The notes below the pieces were generated by a model, which did not search any database, was not told the origin of the DNA, and saw only the letters and a list, made by a program, of their open reading frames with translations. The translations under genes were made by a program, and so were the position numbers. From the NCBI RefSeq assembly GCF_000340215.1, contig NW_006921540.1, positions 428,377-492,376 on the forward strand: DNA of 64,000 nt. Reading direction: 5' to 3'. Below are positions 34,719-46,659 of the stretch, piece after piece (positions within the stretch are counted from its first letter, which is position 1; every line of letters begins with the position of its first letter). The DNA is from Pseudocercospora fijiensis CIRAD86. Its lineage: Eukaryota; Ascomycota; Dothideomycetes; Mycosphaerellales; Mycosphaerellaceae.

Positions 34719-35496
34719 GGCTTCGGAGGGTAGGTTAAGGTACTAGTTTAGGTGCTAGTTTAGTATATACTGTCGATACTAACTTAATATTAATATAGCT
34801 TCTAGATAGGGAATTAAACACTTAACTAGTATGCTATTCAAACCTTACCTCTCTGCCTTCCCCTTCTAACTAAGCTATTACTGTCTAAGCTATCCTAGGT
34901 AGTAGCAATAAGGGTATATAATAGCACTTCAATTTACGACCTTTAACTAATAATAATCGACTAAAACGAAGCGTATACCTAGCTATAACCGGGTGTTAGA
35001 GTTGTAGTAATCCTTTACGCCTAGTTATTAAGTTACGTAGGGAACCTAAGGGATTTGGGCTATTTAATAGTCTTTTCTAAGGCAGCTAGCAGCCTAATAA
35101 ACTAGTAGAGGTAACTGCCTATTGTCTAAACCTAAAGAAATCAGTTCTCCGGGACAGGTTTTCTATAGCGGCGTTTCTTTTATAAGATTCGTATAAGGTC
35201 GAAGTCTAGTAGGCATATTTACTTAGTTAATTCGTAACTTGTCTTAAAGGGTCGTATACTCGAGGGCTATATCGTGTCCGTAAGAGTAACCCCGGGTATT
35301 GCCCGTCTATAGTTTTTTGCCTTTTAGTATTCTCCGTTTTTTTTTAACTAAGTCCTTTATGTCTCTATATCCTTAATTACTCGTGCTTACTGTTCTTGCT
35401 CTTCCTATATTACTCTTTTACTGTTAAAGGTAGCTGTAGATAAGGGTTTGTTTGTTTTGCGATAGAAGGTCGTAGTTTGCGGAAGAGGTAGGCATA
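34719..35496. other. Gene-free stretch, partly weakly RIP-affected
   Basis: No gene found on either strand. CA/TG dinucleotides are frequent in 34830-34900 and 35276-35470 (runs such as GTTTGTTTGTTTTGCG). A poly-T run lies near 35335-35345. Confidence 0.5.
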
Positions 35497-35640
35497 GTAC
35501 TAGTGTCGCTTAGTGCTAGTGTCGCTTAGTGCTAGTGTCGCTTAGTACTAGTGTCGCTTGCCGCTAGTGTCGCATTAGATAGCGGTACTATTGGCGCATT
35601 AGATAGCGGTACTGTTGGCGCATTATAGTACTAGTGCTAT
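35497..35640. repeat. 16-26-bp tandem repeats (GCTAGTGTCGC type)
   Basis: Four units of the type TAGTGCTAGTGTCGCT, then a CATTAGATAGCGGTACT unit repeated twice. The GCTAGTGTCGC core also occurs near 4550-4590, next to copy A of the dispersed repeat. Confidence 0.75.
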
Positions 35641-35939
35641 TAGCGACGTAAAAGTGCAGCCTAAGGTTTAGGGCACGTAATTGCGACTCGAATTGTTAGC
35701 TAATTATAGCGCGCGCTTAATTTTGCGGGCGCATCTTTAAAATCTAGCCCCTATAGTATATAGTATGCATTGCTGCTACCTCTTTGCTAATAACAACAAT
35801 AATAACAACTATATATTATTAGTAGCAATCTAATTTGTTCTCGATCTCTACGCTAGACTAAACAGACACCTTCTACAACCTTCGTCGCAAGCTCCTTAGA
35901 TTGCTCTAGGTGCCTGTTTTTAGTCTGTCGCTCCGCTCA

Positions 35940-36942
35940 AATTAGTATTGCTATTCTAGTAGGAACCTTAGTTTCCTCCGCGGCTACGGTTAGTAGAGGA
36001 TAGTCGTATCTTAGATTCTAACCGTTACTAAAGCTATACTATACGCTCTATAGTTTCAACTTTAACTATAAATTGAATGCGTATAAGGTTAGTCTATTTA
36101 AAGACACGGCGGCGGTCTAATTTAAGGACTAATTCCTATCTTAGTTTAGGGCGTATTTCGGAGATCTAGATAGAATTAGCCTTAGCCGGAAGGTCGTCCT
36201 CGAGGGTCTTTAGATAGGCCTCGAACGAGCGAGCTAACTAATTAGTCTTTTGCTTAGCCCGAAGGTACTAGTCCTAAGCGTATTATTGCCTTAGTATAGG
36301 GTTTCTAAGAGTGTCTAGTATAATAGTCTTATAGGTTTTCTACTAAATAGCAGTCTAGTTATTAAGAGAGTTAAAATAGTTATCCTAGGTGCGCTTTAGA
36401 TTACTATTAATGTACTATATAGCGTAAACAACTAATAAATAGTCGTCTAGAAGAGCCCTAGGTGCATTCCGCTAGTTAAGCTTATAGTTACGAATATAGT
36501 CGTTGTATTGCTTCCGGCTAGAGCTATCGAATACAGTATAGTCCTTAAGTTTAGCGTCCTTCTTCTTTTAGACGGATAGTAAGGAAGGCCCTACTACTAG
36601 TTTAGTATTAGTTGTTAGGGCTTCCTATAGGCGACGAATTTCGAGGAGGTTATTCTTTAACTATTATTCCTAGCGTAAGGTAGTAAGCCTATTCTATATA
36701 GCTTCTTAAAGTCTCGCTACTAGCTAGAGGCTAAAGGCTAGCTAGCTATATCGGCGGTTAACTATATTATTAAGGATGTCGTTAATAGGTAATAATAGGT
36801 TATCCCCTTCGACTATAGGTTCTTTAGTAGGCCCTCTAGTAGGGTCTTTAGTTAGCACTTTAGTAGCTACTATGCTACTAGTATTGTTGCTGCTAGCGCT
36901 ACTAGTAGCGCCGCGGTTGTTGTTTTGTAATAAGCCGGCTAT
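35940..36942 (-). pseudogene. gag: gag-like gene of the second LTR-element family (copy 2)
   Basis: One minus frame of about 330 codons starting at ATA 36942, just inside the LTR at 36971-37411. The N-terminal Pro/Thr/Lys-rich part matches copy 1 (16590-16955). It continues with blocks such as DYTVFDSSSRKQYNDYIRNY, RNAPRALLDDYLLVVYAI and LARSFEAYLKTLEDDLPAKA, all broken only by TAA/TAG. The pattern of an alpha-helical, Trp/Gln-rich protein after an LTR fits a Gag capsid. No zinc knuckle was seen before the frame fades near 35940, and no pol follows on the minus strand, so the element is incomplete. Confidence 0.6.
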
Positions 36943-36970
36943 TATAATAAGGGGCAGCACTAATAATACA

Positions 36971-37411
36971 TTATAGCCCCTAGTAGTGCGAATATAGCGG
37001 AATTAGTAGGTATCGGCCTAGTACGATTAACTTAGTATAATAGGCCGTATAGAAGGCCTTGCTTAATAATTAGTACGATTGTTTAATAGAGTAGTACGTA
37101 TAGGTCCCGTTCTTCGGGCGTAATATAGTTAGATCGACGGTTTTCGTAGCTATACCGCTAAGAGCTTAAAATAAGAACTATCTAGCTACTTCCCTTAAAG
37201 GGTAGATCGAATACTATATAAGAAGGGTTATATTAGTAGGTAGATAGGGTAGTAGGTATAGTTAGTATTCGATAGAGATCTAGGAGGAGAAGGAGGAAGG
37301 TAGGCTAGTTAGCCTAATCGCTAAGCGCTAAGCCCTGCCTAAGGCACTAAGACCCTAGCTTTACTCGGCCTAGTTACATGCCAATTACGCACAGCCTCTT
37401 TAGCCCTAATA
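36971..37411 (-). repeat. LTR of the second LTR-element family (copy 2)
   Basis: 441 bp, matches 16985-17426; the outer end reads CTAATA instead of CTAACA and the inner end ATAGCC instead of TTAGCC, both explained by RIP or a small indel. Confidence 0.75.
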
Positions 37412-37989
37412 GTAGAAAACAGCTATTAGGTCTTCGAGATAGTATAAGAGGGCACTAGCTTATATATATAAAGATCTATATATATAGCCGTTAGTATAAT
37501 TAGGGGGTAGAATAGAGCGGTTGTTTATAATTATAGTAGTATAGGTCCTATAATAAGAGGCACCTTAGAGGCAATAGAGATCGTAGATTGTTAGTTAAAT
37601 ATACTATTTCCTCGACTATAGCTACCCTCGCTACCCTTAGTATCCTATCTTATTACTCTCGAGTTAGTAACCTAGGCTCTAGCTCTTCTACTACTACCTT
37701 TGCTATACTAGTCTATCTACTACTACAGGCGCTGCCTATACCCATCACAACAGCTTTTTAAGATCTATCTCTTTATATAGATATATCTTTATTATTGCCG
37801 TTGCCGTAGTACTCGCTCGGTAGTCTATTGCCTATAATTCGATTAGTTATTAAGCGGCTATATAGTCGCTCTATATCCGTAGTAAGCTTATTAACTAAAT
37901 TAAGCTATAATAGCGATAGCGACGGCTCTAGTAGTGTAGCTGCTAAATAGACCCTAAATTTAACTCTACTAAGGCCGGTTATTATTAGA
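37412..37989. other. Gene-free or undeciphered stretch
   Basis: A/T-rich, with TATATATA runs at 37460-37485 and 37770-37790. No coding frame could be supported, although the remnant that follows may begin in its 3' half. Confidence 0.4.
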
Positions 37990-39430
37990 GGTATAGATAC
38001 CTCCTTAACGGCTTACCTTTAGCGGCGGCAATAATAGGCTAGCCGCTATAGCTTAATAGCCTATACTAGATTTAAGCGACTCTTAGTCTTCTAGCAATAC
38101 TAAAGACTCTTAGTATAACTTTAACCTACTACTAGAAGGTATAGAAGACGACTATAACTAAGTCTAAGGTAATAGCTGTATATCTAATAAGTTTGCCTTA
38201 CTTATTATAAAGCACTTCGAGGCCAATTCTAGCTATTATATAGAAGGTCGTATAAGAGATATAATATAGCGCTATTAGAAGTAGTATAACGATAACTAGC
38301 CGGCTAGACAACGTATTATAAAAGGCATAGATAGCCTTATTCAAGTTCGCCGGTAGATTACAAAGCGTATTCTCGAGTATAGAGCCCTTCTTACTACTTC
38401 CGGTATAGTAGTTAAAGACTCCGAGTTTAAATAGATACTTAATCGCTTTAAGGACACTATATTGCTAAATAATAAGAAGCTCCGCGAGAAGCTACTTACT
38501 ACTAAGGAGTTGCGTAGCTATAAGACTCTAGCTTAGTAGGTCTAAGATAATATACTCCGTATTATATCTTAGCGGCTTTAAGAGCTACCTTCTATTACGA
38601 GTCCCTCGATACTAAGTCTAGTAGTTGTTCTAGCGCTATCGATTCTAGCGCTATCAGTACTATTAAATTCTTCTCCTTCTAAGGCTATATTATATACGAC
38701 TCGGCGGCGGTTAGATATTAATAGTAAGAGGCAACTAAATAAGGAGAGGTCGTTAAGCCGAGTATTAGAGCCGTTTCGAGAGGCAATTACTATACTAGCT
38801 AAGCGACTAAGGGCTAGATCTTATACTAAGGCAGACTATTATTTAATACGTCGTATAGACGATATAGACAACCGCTCTAAGAAGCGTATAGAGCTAATAT
38901 ACGCCTCTATAGTACGTTAATTTAATAAGCGTAGAGCCCTTCTTATTAGCCGTATTAGACACGTTCCTCTTATTCCTTTATAGTTATCGTAGGTTACCGA
39001 CTTTAGCGTAGACCTAGATAATAACCTCGTTGCTAACGTTCTTACGCTAATAGGAAATAGTAACAACGGCTACGATAGCGATAGAACTATCTCGTAGATA
39101 TTTAAAGTATTAGACACTATAGATTAATAGCCGTTAGTACGTAGATATTCGTATAATTAAGGTATTAGACTTAAGCGAGGCGGATTAAATTGCATATAGT
39201 ATATATAGCATTCTAAGTGCTAGTTAGTTCCGGAATTAGTAAGACACTTAGTAGAAATGCGAATTATTAAGTATAGTTGTTACTACCTTTAATACTATTA
39301 GTTATAATACCGGTTACTAAGATTGAATTTCAAGTACCTTTAGAAATTTGTATACCCCCGCTTAATCTCTGCCTATATCTATTGCTAAGATAATTAGAAG
39401 CAACAGACATTACTATAACTATAGTAAAAC
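37990..39430 (+). pseudogene. Unrecognised coding remnant A
   Basis: Frame 2 reads as protein for several hundred codons with only TAA/TAG breaks. Blocks include ALLIIKHFEANSSYYIEGR, ILEYRALLTTSGIVVKDSEF, LNNKKLREKLLTTKELRSY and a Ser-rich segment before RRLDINSKRQLNKERSLSRV. It ends near a Cys/His-containing segment (NCI-stop-YI-stop-HSKC near 39195) that could be a zinc finger. I do not recognise the family. It lies between an LTR and further unassigned coding sequence on the same strand, so it may belong with remnant C. Confidence 0.35.
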
Positions 39431-39527
39431 GGCCCTCCGAAGCTCCTCCGTATCTAGTCCGAAGAGTAATAGAGAGAATGCGGAGGGCGAGCTATAATAA
39501 GAAATACTAACCTATTACTATTCTTTA

Positions 39528-39890
39528 CTATTCCTCGTTACTATTATTAATAACTATATGTCCTATATCCTCTACATTACTTCTAACCTCTAATCTATTG
39601 CCCGAAGGGTTTATGCGTATTAGATCCGGCACCTCCGCGTCTACTAGCGGTATAGGTAGTAATTTAAACTCGGTACCTAGGTAATCCCTAATATCCGGAC
39701 AGCTTAAACCGTAGTGCGTAGCGACCTTGTTTCTACGATAACAAGACAGGCAATTAGTAAGCAATACTGCTACGAGATAGCAGGATCCTATCGGTATTAG
39801 ACCGGTACGTAGCCCTTTCTTATACTCGAAGAATAGCTAGTTATTAGTTACCTCGCTAAACCCCTATTTAACTAGCTATCGTATAGCCGA
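39528..39890 (-). pseudogene. Short minus-strand coding remnant B
   Basis: A minus frame open without any stop from 39764 to 39531 (TAA 39528-39530 after NNSNEE) and extendable through TAG/TAA to about 39890. It includes TNCLSCYRRNKVATHYGLSC (Cys/His pattern C-x2-C...H...C) and PIPLVDAEVPDLIRINPSGN. The unusual stop-free length suggests real coding sequence. A zinc-binding segment is possible; function unknown. Confidence 0.4.
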
Positions 39891-42800
39891 TTGTTGCTTC
39901 GCTGCCTACGCGTATATAGGGTTACGATAACTGCCTCTCTTCGACTTCTAAGACCTAATAATACTATTTACCTATCTATATACCGAGTTACTAAAGAGAA
40001 AGAGCTTGTCGTCTACCTTATTATTATTAAATCGGCTATACTATACCTAGTTAATCCCCGATTCGCGTACTATTCGGCTATTACTATAAGAGCTAGGATA
40101 AGGGCTATTAATAAGCAGTATTCTATCTAGTAGCTATATATCTTAGAATTTAAGGCTATAGAAGTACTTATAGCTATTATAGAATATCCTCTAGTTACGA
40201 CTAGGCCTCGCGATCTTCCTTATAGTACTATTAATATATCCGAAGATACTAGATACTCTAACTAATAGATATAGCAACTAAGCTAGGCTCTAGAGATATT
40301 GCTTACTAAGCCGCCTCTTATTAAATAATAAGAAGGACTTCTACCTTAGCGCTAGGCTATATATAATCGCGTTAAATACGTAACTTAATATAGTAGCTAA
40401 ATAGCTAAACTTCTTATCTATATCCTTCTAGAAGCCTATACTAGATAACCGCTTATAGATAATATAAAGTACCGTTATAGGAGGCAATTTAAATCTAAGT
40501 AGCAACACGACTAAACTAATATATAGTAGATCTATTAACTCTACTAATTAACGCCTTATAAAGCGGAAGTTACCCTTAATATTAGCCTCCGGATAACTAT
40601 CGAGGTTAAAGCGCTCCTTTTTAGAGATTCTCGCTAGTTTAAATAGTCGGCTACGCCTTAACTAGCAGTGCTAGTATTTACGTATAGATTTACCTTCTAG
40701 TTATACCTACCGCTCTTTATTACTAATATCTTCCTCGAGGTATTTACTAGTAATAGTAACGGCTATTGTAGTAGTTATAGTAACTATAGTAGCTTCTTCT
40801 ATAGCTTTAGGTTAGGTCTATAGGTTAGGTCTATAGCTAAAGTCTATACCCTAGAAGGTCTAGAATAGGGGCTCCTTACCGTACTAAACCGCTTTTAGTT
40901 ATATATAAAGTAGCCTCTTCTAAAGGTCCGTAAAAAGCGCTATATTAATTCTTTGTATAACGGTTACTAGCTAGCGCTTATTTAGAAGCCGGCAGAACTT
41001 TAACTACTAGGAAATAGGTCTATAGCAACGTATAGAACACCCTCTACTAACCGTAGTAGTAGATAGTAGAACTAAACCGTGCCTTTTTAGAGTAGGGCAG
41101 AGTGTTTACTATTAACTAAGTACGATAGCCCCGTACGGTATCCGCCGTACTAACTACTAAGCTTCTCCGGGTACGAGCTTCTCCGAGTATACGCTAAGTA
41201 GGCCTCGCGCTAGCGGATTAGCGATACTATATACGTAAGAATATTATATAATTATTATATAAGATTTACTAATATAGGATAGGAGACTTTATTTACTTAG
41301 GTTCTTATATTAACTTCTAAAGGTCCCTAATATATCGCGGTTCGCTACTCGTTTTACTAGTCGTCGCGGTTCGCTAGTCGTTGCGTTCCTTTCGTTATTG
41401 TCGTCGTCGCGATTTCTTCGTTATTATTACTATTCTTCGTTAGTCTAGGTACCTAAGGCATTCTCCGAGGCCGAGTTCTACCGTCCTACTAGTTCGTATA
41501 GAATATAGCTAATTAGATCTTTAGCTTCTAAAATCTAGAGAATTATATAGTAGCTTCTCGTATATTTTAGCTACTATAGTACCCTTATTCTTATAAGGCG
41601 AGCTTCGCTCGTAAATACGTCTTCTACGAGCTATATCTATTAACGAGCCTCTTTACCGTCTTCTATAAAATATAGAGCGCTAAATAGAGTATCTTATATC
41701 TTCTTATAGCTACGTTTAATACTAAAATTCTTCCTTATTATCTCGACGATATAGCGCTAGTATAAGAATATAGTAACCTCGTTATTAAAGCTAATCTAGA
41801 AAGTAGCCTATTTACTCGTAGAGTTATTAATAATCGTCTATTTAAGATACTAACTACTAGGCTTCTTATAGTCGGCCTACGAAGACAAGTATTAGAAGCT
41901 AGTTGTAAGAACGATAGTATACTAGCTCTTAACGAGTATATAAGTAATAGGTAGTTAGTTATTATAATTTATCCTTATCTCGTATAAAGAGGTTAACTAA
42001 GTAGAAGCTAGCGTTATTAGTACCGTATATTGCGTCTTAAGATAAGAACTCGCTATATCTCTTTAGTAACTTAATACCCTTCTTAGTCGTATATACTATA
42101 CTAGTATACTTTATTTAGGCCCTTTTAAGGTAGTTATAATAAAGACTTTATATCTATAACTATACTCGAGCGTACGTTCTTCCGCCTCTTTAATTTACTT
42201 CGAAATAGCGCTCTTACTAGGTATAATATATCGCTTATCGTAGTAATAGTATCGCGACTAGCGACTAAGGTTATATAGTGTTTAATAACTAGTCGACTTA
42301 TAACTAATATCGCTATAGTTATTCGTAAGGAAGTCCTTTACTCGACTAGTCTATAGCGACTAATCTAGTAACTTCTAGCCTATTTCTCTAAGATAGTTGT
42401 TCGATCGCTATATATTATATTATTAGAGGATATAGATATACTAATAGTAATAATCGGTTCGCTTAATAATAATATTAATAGAGGAGCCTTACTTACTATC
42501 TTAACATATATTAACTACTAAGCTAACCTTATAATAGTTATTAGTAGTAAACTCGGGTTTATAATAGCCTCTAGTAATATCTTCTATATAGTTCTTCTTT
42601 TTATTCGCTACCGTCCGTTTCGACTTAATATAGCGATAGTATACCTTAGATATATATCTACTACTAGCGCGATCCTACTTTATCTCCGTAACCTTATTAC
42701 GACTATATATATTAGATATTAGCTTTATACTTTCTAGGAAATCGTTATATAGTAATAGTATATCCTTCTTAGTAAAGAATAGCGTTTCTTAAAGAGCCTT

Positions 42801-42965
42801 AAAGTTAGTATAGCCCTTAGTAGCGCTAGCGGGTACTAGTTCTTCTATTATAGCGATATTGCTAAAGTAGTAGAGGCGACTAGGTACTAAATATTCTAAG
42901 AAGCCTAAAATTAAGCCTTAAACGGATATAAATTTATAGGTCTTAGCGGGAATATAAAAACGTTA
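39891..42965 (+). pseudogene. Unrecognised coding remnant C, interrupted by a solo LTR
   Basis: A plus frame runs from about 39891 to 41000 and, once the solo LTR and one copy of TTAAC are removed, continues in the same register from 41315 to about 42960. Blocks: ISEDTRYSN, KAEVTLNISLRITIEVKALL, LPYYLDDIALVQEYSNLVIK, LTILTYINY, VALSSASGY-like, FIGLSGNIKTLIFVGSL. It is Ile/Leu/Tyr-rich, partly from RIP. The YLDD tetrapeptide near 41735 is not in a reverse-transcriptase context. No family was recognised; about 900 codons in all. Confidence 0.4.
41005..41309 (-). repeat. Solo LTR of the element 1/2 family, inverted
   Basis: The reverse complement starts TATAAGAACCTAAG and matches the LTRs of elements 1 and 2 over about 305 bp. 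Target duplication TTAAC is at 41000-41004 and 41310-41314. It is the product of LTR-LTR recombination inside coding remnant C. Confidence 0.92.
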
Positions 42966-43189
42966 ATATTTGTAGGTTCTCTATAAAGCGAGTAAACCGA
43001 GATTTAGCGAGGTGCTAGTATACAGACACCTCTATATAGTGTTCTACTAAGAACAATAAAGCGCATGTATGCTTTATAGGATTAAAGTTCCCTAGTCGGG
43101 TAGCCCGCCGATCAACCCCGTATAGTAGAAACGCTAAGTATAGGGAGACACCATCTGTATACAGATCTTTAATACTACCCTACGTATAA
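42966..43189. other. Intergenic stretch with milder RIP
   Basis: No gene seen. It contains near-duplicated TATACAGACACC / GTATACAGATC motifs and more CA/TG than its surroundings. Confidence 0.4.
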
Positions 43190-43750
43190 CCCTTAACGAC
43201 TGCTCGTAATAGTAGGAGACCGAGCTATATACAATCGACGGACAAAGGAGCGCTAGAGGGCAAAGGCCGACCGCCTAAAGCAACAAGTAGCTAACATCGA
43301 GCAATAGTTATTTAGCCTTAATGTTCTAATTCTAGAACGCAACTAGCGCGAGGTTGCAAACTACAGAAATGACTAGAACAAGGCCGGTTAGTTTAAGGAC
43401 ACTATATATTACATTAAGGCTCTAAAGCAGTTACTTTCTAAAGCTACTGCGAAGTTACGTACGTTACAGACGGGAAGCATACGTACTAGCGGAAAGAAGG
43501 TTAGTAGCACTTAGGGAACTAGTATACCCGCTTACTAACATACGGAAGACTAGCCCTACTATCGACGTATAGGGTAATATACTACCTCTATCTACCGAAC
43601 TAAAGTAACGAGCTTAAGAGTTAGAACCTTCCTAGCCTACTTAGTTACGTAGTACAAACTTTAGCGCACCTATTTGTAAGAATGTTAGTGCTGCGGTAGT
43701 AGAAGAATACCTAGAATAGTACGGCCCCGATACCGATAAAGAGGAAGAGT

Positions 43751-43858
43751 AGGCACCGAGGCCGTCGAGAAAAGAGCAGGCGTTAAGGCTGTCGAGAAAA
43801 GAGTAGGTACCGAGGCCGTCGAGAAAAGAGTAGGCGCTAAGGCCGTCGAGAAAAGAGC
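43751..43858 (+). repeat. 27-bp tandem repeat, four copies, in frame
   Basis: Units AGGCACCGAGGCCGTCGAGA plus AAAGAGC; each codes for nine residues of gene D with a conserved PSRKE core. Confidence 0.9.
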
Positions 43859-43926
43859 AGCTTCCTCTCTAGCAGTCGAAGCGCTACTAAGAGTTAGAGC
43901 ACTCCTAAGACTCTACTGCTCCTTAA

Positions 43927-44390
43927 GACTTATTAGCTTATTAAGACTTGTTAGCTTATTAAGACTTGTTAGCTTATTAAGACTTATTAGCTTATTAAGA
44001 CTTATTAGCTCCTTAAGACTTGTTAGCTCCTTAAGACTTGTTAGCTCCTTAAGACTTAGTAGCTCCTTAAGACTTAGCAGCTCCTTAAGACTTAGCAGCT
44101 CCTCGACGTTTAGCAGCTCGTTAAGACTTTAATACTCGTTAAGACTTTAATACTCGTTAAAATTTGCTAGCTGCTTAAGATTTGCAGCCTCCCCGACGTT
44201 TAGGAGCTCGTTAAGACTTTGATGCTCGTTAAGATTTGCTAGCTGCTTAAGATTTGTAGCCTCCCCGACGTTTAGTAGCTCGTTAATACTTTAATGCTCG
44301 TTAAGACTTTAATACTCGTTAAGATTTGCAGCCTCCTCGACCTTTAGTAGCTCGTTAAGACTTTGATACTTGTTAAGATTTGCTAACTCC
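43927..44390 (+). repeat. 18-bp tandem repeat array, about 25 units, in frame
   Basis: Units of the type GACTTGTTAGCTTATTAA drift to GACTTAGCAGCTCCTTAA and to GACTTTGATGCTCGTTAA along the array. Each is six codons of gene D; the last codon is TAA (Gln before RIP). Unit classes are spatially ordered, as expected for local expansion. Confidence 0.88.
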
Positions 44391-45715
44391 TTATAGTAGT
44401 ACGTTAGCTACTTACCTCCTAATATCTAGGGTGCGAGATAAACTTTCTCGACGCCTACTATTTACCTCTAGTCCTCGTAACGGACCCTCTCTAGTGTCTG
44501 CTCGCGGTTAGTAGCCGAAGCGATCGCTAGACGGTATAGAACCCGTCTCCCTAACTCGACCCGATATAGAGTTATATCTTAGTTCCGATATAGCCTCTCT
44601 AATAACAAAACGTTAACCCGTTGTAGCTCTTATATATACGATTATCGATATCTTAGAGCGATGCAAGGATAAGTACGCATAGCTCGGTAAGCTTACGAAC
44701 TTCTTAAAGTGCAACTATACCGCCGAATTCTCGCTATCGAATTTTATATCTGCTATGAAAATACTAAAAAGGTATAGGATAGTAAGAATAACGAGAGAGG
44801 ATCTTATCTATCTTACGGGAGTTGCTCCGGTTGCTAATAACAGTCTAAAATTCTAGCCGCCCCCGTTATTCTAGAGACTACGCATCGCTAATATACACGC
44901 CGAGCAAGTTAGCGGCAGACTACGAGCTAGTACAACAGCTCTAAATAATAACTAGTCTTATATTCTACACCTAAAGCAGTAGTAGTCTTATATAACGGTA
45001 CGAGGTAGGAAACGCGATATAGATACTTATAGCGAATTGTAGACACCTCCTATAAAGAAGCATAAATAGGATAGCGCTATCTAGGATTAGCTTTACGACG
45101 TAAGTATGTCCCTATCCTAGCCGCATAACGACAATAATAGCGGCCCGTATACTTCCTCTCTCTATAGAGCTACCTACGTTCCTCCGTTAATAAAAAACTT
45201 AGAGTAGTCTATAACTAACCCTTACATTTTTAGAGTCCTACAACCTCTGCCGCGGAGGCTAGCACGAAAGCCTATAGTAAAACCCTTTCGAACTGCTTAT
45301 AGAACATCTGCTACAGTTAGCAATATACTAGATGTGCTAACGAGCTTATATATCGCTCCCGGCCGCGATCGTATTACTATCGGCGGGGATTAGTCCGCTT
45401 AACTATTATTCGGCGTAGCCGCTCGGGTACCCGCTCGGGCATCAATTGTATCTATATAAGCTTACTACTCTAAACAAAAGATGTACTAGGACCGGGCTAG
45501 GGGCGATAGTGTCGCTACAATTACTATACTAACGGAACATTCTCGACAGCACGAGCGGCGTAATTACACTGCGAGGCTCTTCGTACCCTCTATAGATAAT
45601 ATAACGCTCCTCGGCGAAGATATAAATTAGCGACCCGTCTATCCCTCCCGGTACCGCGCTCTATAGGTATAGTATATCGGATATTACCTTCTCTAGATTG
45701 GGCCTTGATCTGCAA

Positions 45716-46583
45716 TATCTTAGTAAGTATACGATTGCGGATGCCGACTTCGAAAAGATCTAAACCTTCTATTACGAATTTAGCTGTATACTACTACTTA
45801 AAAGGGACGGGAAAGCCGGCAACCGCTTTGCAAGCAATTCCGGAATTTTCTCGTTTTATAACTTCAATATATAGGCGTTCGACCTAAGATACATTTATAG
45901 CAGTTTACACTCGCTAACCGCTCCTAGACCTTCTGTTACGAATTTGGTTTTATACTACTATTAAAAGCTAACGGGGAAGCCTCTATATATATTTCAAGCT
46001 GCAGGTAGCAACTGTATTCGTAGCATGCTTTCTAGCTATAGTTACCTAATCTAATATGTATTTGTCGCATTTTTAACATATCTCTTTATACCTGTATAGA
46101 AACAATTCTTATAGCAATCTATTCTACATTTTTAGAGAGAGTTAGCCCGAAAACTTAGATCGGAAGTACTATTATAATAGAAAGGTTCGCTCTCGTAAAG
46201 GAAAGGACTATCGCTATAACCCTCCCTATCTAGAACTACTATAGTTAAGAGATAAGGAACGCGATAATGTCTATACGCAGATAAACCTTATTGTTGCACA
46301 GTATAGACTAGACTACCTCGAGTACCGAGAGGAGGGTTGCCGCTTTAAAGGAGATCGGCTAGCATTTATTCGATATATAGTTCTTAATTATATTATGTCG
46401 GATAAAAGAGCAATATATAATCGCAAAGCATTATTATACGATAGAGGATACAGTATCAACCTTGCACTATTGTCTACCGAGCAGTTAAGGAAGCACTTTA
46501 TAGCACGTACTACTAGTATATATAGAAAACATCGAGAGCCTAATTGCGAGATAGACTTAGTATTTAGAAAGGGTAAGGAGTAA
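45716..46583 (+). pseudogene. Weakly RIP-affected coding remnant E
   Basis: This stretch has many more CA/TG than its flanks. A 60-codon ATG-started frame (45705-45884, MICNILVSIRLRMPTSKRSK at its start) contains NLAVYYYLKGTGKPA, and a related block recurs 167 bp later (PSVTN/FGFILLLKANGEAS type), i.e. a diverged internal duplication. Frame 3 from 46131 to TAA 46581-46583 has only two TAG in about 150 codons. It includes RKGKDYRYNPPYLELL, YLEYREEGCRFKGDRLAFIR and STEQLRKHFIARTTSIYRKH. No family recognised; it may be the 3' part of gene D or a separate gene. Confidence 0.45.
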
Positions 46584-46659
46584 CATCAAAGGTCTAAAAT
46601 ACTTATAGTTATAATAAGGATCTGTTCGTAGTAGTTATTAGCAGTAAGGCGAAACAAAA

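Larger units (their letters stand above)
43190..45715 (+). pseudogene. Unrecognised gene D with in-frame tandem repeats
   Basis: The plus-strand coding remnant begins with a basic, coiled-coil-like segment (KADRLKQQVANIEQQLFSLN near 43265; AGQFKDTIYYIKALKQLLSK near 43390). One register change occurs near 43560. An acidic region (EEYLE-stop-YGPDTDKEEE) then precedes four copies of a 9-residue unit (APRPSRKEQ type) and a long array of 6-residue units (LLAYQD, LAAPQD, LVARQD types). After the arrays comes a globular part with DILERCKDKYA, NFLKCNYTAEFSLSNFISAM and RITREDLIYLTGVAPVANNS. Repeat units are multiples of three and stay in frame, which supports this frame. RIP is milder in 43.0-43.7 kb. 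Family unknown. Confidence 0.45.

Noticed and set aside
41735..41750. YLDD tetrapeptide as a reverse-transcriptase active site
   Set aside because: No other RT motif lies at the expected distances in that frame.
43751..44390. CRISPR-like array
   Set aside because: Units are contiguous without unique spacers and keep a coding frame; the genome is clearly eukaryotic.
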